Shown in pieces: positions 32,001 to 41,000 of a DNA stretch of 64,000 nt. This stretch comes from Saccharomyces mikatae IFO 1815 (lineage: Eukaryota; Ascomycota; Saccharomycetes; Saccharomycetales; Saccharomycetaceae). Under the pieces are notes generated by a model. The model was not told the origin of the DNA. It did not search any database and saw only the letters and a program-made list of their open reading frames with translations. The translations under genes were made by a program, and so were the position numbers. The DNA lies in the NCBI RefSeq assembly GCF_947241705.1, contig NC_079267.1, positions 372,001 to 436,000 of the forward strand, written 5' to 3'. Positions within the stretch are counted from its first letter, which is position 1. Every line of letters begins with the position of its first letter.

Positions 32001-35000
32001 CTGAAGGACCTTCTTTTTGTTCGTTTTTAATAGGACCACCTTTGTTTGTCTTGATCCATTCGATGATGATGTCAAAAACAAAGGCGTTTCCTGCCTCCTT
32101 TGCCTTTTCAAGCTTCTTTAATAGTTCATTAATAAATGTCTCAAAACTCGAATGTAACTCGATAAACGAAGAATCAAAAACTCGGCTAGCACTAAAATGC
32201 AAAAAGAATGATGATAATGTGGATTTTGCGTCTAATAAGACTGTTTGCTGCTCAGAAGTCTTCGAATATTTGGAAATAACAGACAAGGTTTGTGCTGCAT
32301 AATCTAGTAAAGAAGGCAGCCATTTTTCAAACAATCTGATATTATCTATATTTGTTTTCAAAGAGCTATGAACAATCTCGCCCTTTGAGCGAGTAAAAGA
32401 TTCTAGATCTAATATCATATCGCTAACACTAGAGTAATCATTAGTAAACTCTGATAGAGGGTGACGTACTGTAATTAAGGAAAATATCAAGCTCTGAGCA
32501 AGCGCCATACCTCTTTCTATAGCAGCTATAGGAATGTCATCACTTGGGCTTGATACAGCGTTTCTCAGTTTAGGCAAAAGGTCTAGGATTCTGAAAAAGA
32601 ATGCGTCCGCAGAATTCAAATATTTGTCATTGAAGGAAGCAATATTTGCCAAAATTGTTGTGGTAGAGGACTGAACTTTTTGAATATCTTCTCTGAAATT
32701 GGCCTTCAAACCGATCCTTCTCAATTCTTTCAAGGCATCGCCTAAAACTTTACTTTTCTGAGTTTTTAAATATGCCAACCTCTTCTTGTTCTCCTTAGTA
32801 TATACGCCTGGTGTCTCCTTACGTAACCTCTCAGCCTCAGCGTAAAATTCGGACGCTAAATCCGCAAAGTTAGGGAATTCCTGCGATGATATCTTTTTTA
32901 AGTAAGAGTCCATGTTACTTGTTACCACGTCAATATTTCTCAATGGGGCAGGTCTTGTACTCCAACTGGAAATATTTTTGACTAAATCTTTAGAAGACTC
33001 CAACTTGGAGTCTTCATAAATATGCTGTCTCAAAGCAGGAAGTTTCAACTTATTTTCCTTGGAATACATAAGACCAGTCTCAATAATGCTTTTCACATCA
33101 CCGCTTAATAAATCACGATATTTTCTAACAATTTTGTAAAGGTTATTATGAGATTTACGAGAACTTTGTTTCAAAGCATCAACATTAACATCTTTCCAAC
33201 TAGCTAAAAGGATTATATCGTCAATTTCCTTTTCGAGACCCTTTCTCCCATTGGTAATACGTTCATCGATCAACGGTTTGAACTGATGATAGAATTTTAG
33301 GGTGTTGTGGAGCAAACTTTCTATCTTTGAGCCCTTGAGCCCAATTAGTTGGATGTGTTCATAGAATGCCTTTACAAGATCCAGTCTGGCGGTAAATTCG
33401 CCCAAAGTGCTCTTACTAAAAAATAGGTTCAGAGAACTAACCAAAAGAGTAGTGTTAGCGGCAACTTCCTTTTCATCGCTATGAAAATTTGAAATAATAA
33501 TTGATTCGTACAGATAAAACCACCACTTTCCAATGGATTTTCTAATCTTTTCGTCTTCTGAGTTGAAAAGACCCTTCCAGGTACGTAGTTCCAGCTTTCT
33601 CCATGAAACTATCAAATCCGTAATCATTTTTATGGTGTTATTTAAAGATACCTCGGAAGATGCGTATTTTTCCCATTCAGCTAAGAAGGTGTATATTTGC
33701 TCAATCTTCTGTAGCTGTCTTGCCAAGGGTGTTTGTGCTGGATAGTTTAAGAATTCTTGAGAAACTCGATATAATTCATTTAGAGTGGCATGTTCTGGCC
33801 ACTGCTGTAACAATTTCAAGACAGACTTTAGCACAGTTTCAATGATGTCACTTGCTTTTTGAAACTCAGGAATAGAAAAATCGTGGTAAAAATCAATGCT
33901 ACTGAAATCTTCTTGAGTTTTGAAGAAGTGTATTTCTTCATCAAGCCTATTGATCACGGCTGATAACGTTCCACTCTTTAACTCTTCTATTCCAGCATTT
34001 TCTAACTCTTCACTAAAAATGGTCGTCATAATTGCACCATTTTTCAATTCAGAAGAAAAGTTCGTGTCATAGTTTTTGTCAAAGATCGAAACATAGGTGT
34101 TAGCAAGCTGGAAATAAATCTCATCTAGATTTTCAGGACTGGAAGTGTCTTTCTCATCAGCTATCAAAACAGTGTCCTCATAATCTGGAAATAGGTTCTT
34201 GAAGTCTGCATCATAATCGTCTGAATTGTCGTTGAACTTGAACATACTTGACTTTTCATTTTCCTGTTGTTCTTGTCTGAGACGTCTCAAAGACCACCTT
34301 GAATACAAAGTATACAAAGTAGCCTTGAAAACTTCCAGTAGTATTGCGTCACTCTTATGGAACTTAAATAGAGTCAAGAAGTACAGTAGAATCTTTTCTA
34401 CTGAACTATTTTCAACAGTATTCTTCTTGAAGAATTTTGAGAGTTCATAATAAGTGCTCGAAACACTTTCCGTGCTTGAAATATTGATAGGATCCATACT
34501 CCATAAAGGAGATACCTGAAATGTTGCCCTGTCTTTGGACTTTTGTAGTTTCAATAAATCAAAGCCAAAGTTTACACTATAAATGTATCCGGCAAGTATT
34601 TCGTTTAAATCGGCAAATTTTGTGTAACCGCTTTCGAGACGATTTAAGAAATGAGCGCTATTTTGTTGAAGCATTTCTAATCTACAATCTGATTGATCAG
34701 AATTGCAACTATAAGCACCCATTAGCTCTTTTATTTGTTGCGAGCTCATAGTTGACGTTAAAAATGCCATCCATTCGTCAAATAAGCAGTCAATAGATAT
34801 ATTTGTACGATAGACTCTAGGAGCTTGAGGTGCACCATCATCGCTTATAACGTTAATGAGTTCTTCTGTGTAAATCTTCTTATCACCACTTGTCACTTTA
34901 CGAACATTTTTCCAATTCTCAACTAAATCCTGAGAAAAGGTTTTACTCTTGACGAATAAGTCATACAAAACGTAATCATGTATTGCTGGATCATAGGGAG

Positions 35001-38000
35001 AATCAGGAACAAATAACAGAAGTAATCCTGTACCAAACAATACCCAAGCCTCTCCTAATGCTTCTAGTGAACTTAAGCTATCAGTCAATTCTAAAGCGGG
35101 AAGAATGTACTCTACAAAAGTTGCATATGTCTCTGGAACAGTTTTTTCTTGTAAAATAAAAGAAATCTTTTCCAAACTTAATTCAGAACAGTCTCTGCCA
35201 GCGTGAATGTCAACAATGCTCCTAATCCATGTTAACAACATATCTTTATAGCGTTTAACTTGACTCCTTAGTAAATTAGGTGAACACTTGATGGTGGAAG
35301 ATAATAGTAGCTCAGCATCACTAATAGATTGCTTGATTTGATTTCCGGAAAATGTTTTCAAATCATTGGATTTACGAACAACATCTTGGAGAAATTTGGA
35401 AGAAAATATAGAAGAAGTAAAAGAAGTAAACTTAGCATTGTGTTCTTCCCAAAGGATATCGAAAACAGGCGGATAACAGTATTCGTTAATTACAAGTTTT
35501 GTAAGTTTTTTTGTTGCTAAGGAAGAAGCAGGTGCAAGGTCTTTTATTAGCTCAACAGTGTCAATTGAAAAGGTATACCTTATTAAATTGTCAAATTCGC
35601 TAGCAAAATAATGTTTTCTTTTGTTTAAGAATTTATCAGAAATTAACTCCAACTCACTTATACCGTTTTCTAACTTGGATACTAAAAGGTCAAACTCACC
35701 TAAATTATTATTCAACACATCCTCAAGTAGGAGCCGAAAAATGACCATTAGATCTTGAATAGAATTATATGATTCAGAAAATTGGAGCAGGCGTACTTTG
35801 TCAAACTTGTTGGATAAATCAACCAATCTTTCGAAAGCTAACCAACTGTTGGAAGTTGTTGGATACTTTTTCCTGAATGTATCCCATAGTAGAGTTATAG
35901 AGTGACCCCTTGACAAGTGTAAAACGTCAGTAAAATCTGAATTGATGTTAATGAATGGATCCATCTCAATATCCGATTTAATATTCGCGGATGCAATCCA
36001 GTTGTCTATCAACTCCTTATATACTCTTAGCCGTGCTTCATCTTTCGTAGTAGCCGTTTCTAATGCAGAACTTACAATTACTAGCAAATCCCAATAACGC
36101 TGGAATTTATAAGAACTGCAAAATAAACTTTCTTTCTTAACGCTGTCAGATACTACCGTTGCAATGTTGTACAGGATGGAAAATATTGGAATGCGAGGTG
36201 TATTTTTCAGATAGCGACCATTGAATGCAGCTGCAGATGATTCAATGTACGTCAGTTCGTCAATTTTACCACATGATGATTTCGTATTAATTAATTTCAG
36301 GGCGTTCAAAGTATTGAGTAACAGACGTAAAGTCGATAATAAATATAGCGGCTCTGGAGATTTGATGTTATCAGAAAGTTTACTAATTGTCGGAATAATG
36401 TACTCGTTCAAGGTTACCAAGACAGTTTCTTCGGTCAGTTTCCTCTCCTGTAACCCTAATGCCCCTTGCAGCTTTTGATTTGCAGGAGTGTACAATTTGT
36501 TTATTTTTTCTATAATACCCATATCAGCCAAAAAGGTTATGAAAACATGAAGTTTCTCTGCAATACTCTTCTCTGAATATTCCATGCAATTCAAAACATT
36601 ATTAGTCCATTTACAAACTTCTCCCAAACTGGAAATCGGAACAAGAGCAGCGAGTGATTCTTCGAGTGGATCCTCATCTGATAATAATAGAACATCGTGT
36701 ACTTGGGAAAATACGCATGGTCTGCTCAAATAAGATGGGACAAAGTTTTTTAATGGTATTGGAATTTTTGATTCATTTAACTTCATCTTTTTGATTCCAT
36801 CATCTATAGAAAGAAAGTCGATATTTATCTCTTCGAGTTCAAATCCCAAGGCGAAGCGATCAAACGTAGTAGAACGACTTTGCAGTTCGTCGATATAAAT
36901 CTCCACACCTCTATTCCTCATAGCACGGGATAATTCCCCATATTTTGGATCCATGGTCAAAAATAATCTAAAATCAGGATGAGGCTTCAAAACCCTTGGT
37001 TGACCATCGGCTTGGCTGCATTCATTGATAAGCAGTGACCCATCTGTTTCTAACAAAGAGTTCAATCTATCAAGGACAGAGGGAGAACAAAGATTAGCAT
37101 TATCCAAAATCAGCCAGTGACCTTTTTCGACTGCTTTCACCAACATACCATCGAACCATTCAAATTTAACTGAAGCTTCTTTAGAAAGGATTTCTGACAT
37201 TTTTTCAATATCTTGGCTAATCTTTTTCAATGATGAATGTCCTTCTAAGTGTGAGAAAAACTTGTTAAAACGGCCAGTGAATCCTTGAAAATTCTCAGGC
37301 GTAACAATATTATTGAGCATATAGTTTAATAAATTTAGGCCTTCCATGATTGCCGTAACATTTGGTGACAATTTCATATTTATTGATACGATTTCTCTTA
37401 CGACATTTGTCAGGTCTTCAGTAATGTACGATATTTTTCTAGTCAAATCAACTTGTTCGTATCCACCAAGAATGTCCATGCTATCAATATCACTATTCAT
37501 GGAAAATACATCCACTCTGGGACCTAATAGTGAGGCCAAAAGTCTTATGATTTCGGTTTTACCTGAGTTGGAGGGACCAACAAGCACCAGCGGCCAATTA
37601 TTGTTGATTGCTTTCAAAACAGATTCATAAACGGCTACATTACACTCCAATGGAAAAAGGTTTTGGGTAATTGGATAGCGGTAGTGAGGATTTCTTAGGG
37701 CAACTTCGTTGTTAATTTGTATATACTCTTCCGTAAGTTTGAAATAATCCCGTTTAGTCAAGAACTTTCCAAAAATATCTTCAATAAGAAGTTGCGCCTT
37801 ATCCTTGTCACTGCTAGTACGGAATCTCTGCTTAACTATGATATTGACAAAGTCAAACACGTCAACATCGTCGCAAATCGAGTACTGACTTAGTAATTTT
37901 AACCAACGCAGGGTATCTCTTAAATTGAATTCCCATGGCGAACCAGAATTACCCCAGAGTTTCTTTTTACAGACTTGTTCTTCTAAGGCGGACATCAACT

Positions 38001-41000
38001 TTATCATTTTGGTAATAACATCAGGTTCAACATTTGGATATAAGTGCTTGGCAATCAAGAGTAGATCATCAGACGTAAGCATATCAATAAATACCACGCT
38101 GAAACGGTTAACAAAAGATTTAGGAAGACCCTTTCTACCACCACCTTGGTATTGAGGATTTTGAGCGGCAAAGACGAGGAAGTTAGGATGACAAGAAAAC
38201 GAAATGTCCAATTCAGGGATATATGCCTCACCTCTATGATCCAAACAGGCATTCAATCCTTCTAGGACAGATTGGGAGGCCAGGTTCATTTCATCTAATA
38301 GAACCCACTCACCTTTCTTCATTGCTCTTAAAAACGGAGCGTCATGCCATAAAAACTCACCAGTTCTTTCACCGGGAGAGTCTGCACCGAAGAGATCCAC
38401 TAAATCTGTTTGCTCAGACAAATTGATTCTTGTAAGCTTATTTCCCGTAATGTTGGCAAGAGCAGTGATTAAACTTGTTTTACCTACACCTGGACTACCT
38501 TCAAGTAAAATTGGCTTATGGACTTGCATAGCCCGAACAACTTTTACTAAGTTAGAAGCAGTGGTAGGGGCAGTTAGGTTGAAGGATGAAGATTGACTAC
38601 CTGACAATCTTGGTATCTTGAACATTCCGACTTGTAAATCATCTTGAGTAACTATAATGTTGTTAGTTTCCACATGCTGTAATCCCACGCTGTTGTCACA
38701 TAATTTTAGTAGCTGAACAACACATTCTGATCGAAGCGATTTTAGGTCATTTTCATTTTCAGCCAAGTAGGCAGTGTTATTTGTACCGAGAGCATCAATA
38801 AAAACCATTGAGGCACCTTGAATTAGTACAGTTGACTTATTTTTGTTTTTGGGAAATACTTTGTTAATAAATTCAACCCAAGCAAGTATGTCACGTAAAG
38901 ATATGACACCACTTGCTGCATTTCCTCCTCCCAACCTCTTACCAAACCACTCAGAAAATTTTACAATTGGATTAGCCAGATCTTTTAAATCCTCAGAAAG
39001 TTTGGACGATACAATCATGTTTACATCATTAAAATCTTCCATAGATGGTACCCATATTTCTGTAAATCTATTTCTTAACGCTGGGGATAGTTCTTTTTTA
39101 CCATAATCTCCACCAGGATTCATGGTTGCAAAAAATTGAAAGTTCTCCGAAGCTGTTACAAGGCTATCAGATGAACCCTGTTCTGCCAATAATAAACTTC
39201 TTTCTGGCTCTAGGACACTATTTAGCCTTTCCAGAACGGAATCGTCTGCTAGAGATATTTCATCTAGTAAGAAGAAGTTTCCAGTCTTCATGGCTTGGAT
39301 TAGAGGACCATCACTCCATTCAAATAAGACATTCAAGTTATCTCTTAACTTTTTTATTTTCATCCGAGCCTCCTTTGGTATATCCTTATCATCCAATTTA
39401 GAATAAAGCTGTAATAACTCTTGCAGATCTATCTCTTTGTCATCACCAACATTCAAGACAGATCTTAGACATTCTGTCAATTTATGTTGGATTTCAGATC
39501 TATTACGAACAGGTCTTTGAGCACCTAAGATGTCTCCAGTTTCTGTGTTTTGGTGGGCATTTAGTGTAATCAATTCCCGACCCATGAATTGCGCCAGTAT
39601 TTGGCAAATTGTTGTTTTACCACATCCAGTTTCACCTACTAGTAGCACTGGCTCCTTGTTTTTCAGGCAACTAGAAACTAAAACGGATAGTCGACGCATT
39701 CCCTTTGTCCAAGTTACAGAGTCAATCGCTCCCAAAGATGCATCCTCTAGACTTTCATAATATTGATCCATATTTAAATTGACTTTCATCACTTTCTCTA
39801 GAATTTTTTTGACAGTAACTTTTTCTTGTGGACTCCTGCATCTTTCTGCTAAAAGCATGTAACCGCTAGCAGCAAGTTGCTCATAGCCAACTGCGTCTCT
39901 CAAAGCCCAACGGAAAAGGTCACGTAACGTAGCAAAACTATTCTTCTGTTCAAATAATCTTGAAGCTGAACGTTCAATGGACAATTGGCGATATACTTCA
40001 ACAATCTTTTTTGCGTACGATGGGGCAATCTGGCAACGTTCACGTAGGATAATTTCCAATTCATCTTGCGGAATATCGTCGAAATGCAATTCCAAGAAAC
40101 GATTTCTGAAAGCTCTTGAAAGGATCTTACGACCACCGTATATTCCGGGCGGGTTTTGGGTAGCAAAAAGAAGAAAATCAGGATGGGGATGTACAACCTC
40201 TTGTGTTTCTGGAATAAAAAGTTCTCTGTTGTCATCAAGTAACCTATTCAAGGCTTCTAAAACATCTGTTGGAGCAAGATTTAATTCATCTAAAACAATC
40301 CAATACCCTTTTCGTAGTGCCTCAACCAAGACACCCTCCTTAAAAGACAGCTTTCCGGCATCATCAGTAACATAGGTACCTAAATATTCCTGTAAATCAG
40401 TGTGCTCGTGGTTATTTATACGGACAAACTTATGGCCAGTTATATCCGCAAGATATTTGATCATACTGGTCTTACCCGATGACGTTGGACCTTGGATAAG
40501 TACAGGGAATCTTTTTCCTGATGTGGCTCTAACTAAATTCATCATATTTTTCTCAACAAAAGGTGTAATAATATAGTGGGCTTGTTCTTGAATTTCATTT
40601 GGACCTTTTTTCATCCAGTAATGTTTGAATTGAACATAGTCTGGTCCTGGAGAGGGAGGGGTCTGTGACATGATAGACTTGATATTTTTCAGCCTTCCTA
40701 AAGTGAATTTTCCTATTAGTGGCTCCAGAACAGTCTCAGATTTTTGGTCAAGCAAAGTGAGAAAACTCATGCAAAATCCATCGTAGAGGGAACGGCGAAG
40801 ACCGTAGATATGAATGATATCAGTAACATAAAGCAATGTCCGTGTTAAAGTACGAATACTAAAATGAGGTTTTTGATTCGAACCATCGACAATTATATTG
40901 TTTTCTGCGAGCTTTTTGGCCTCGAGGTATAGCTCAGCAATATCATTACCTACCCATTCATCACTGACGCTGTATTTTCCAATATATTTGTCAATGATGG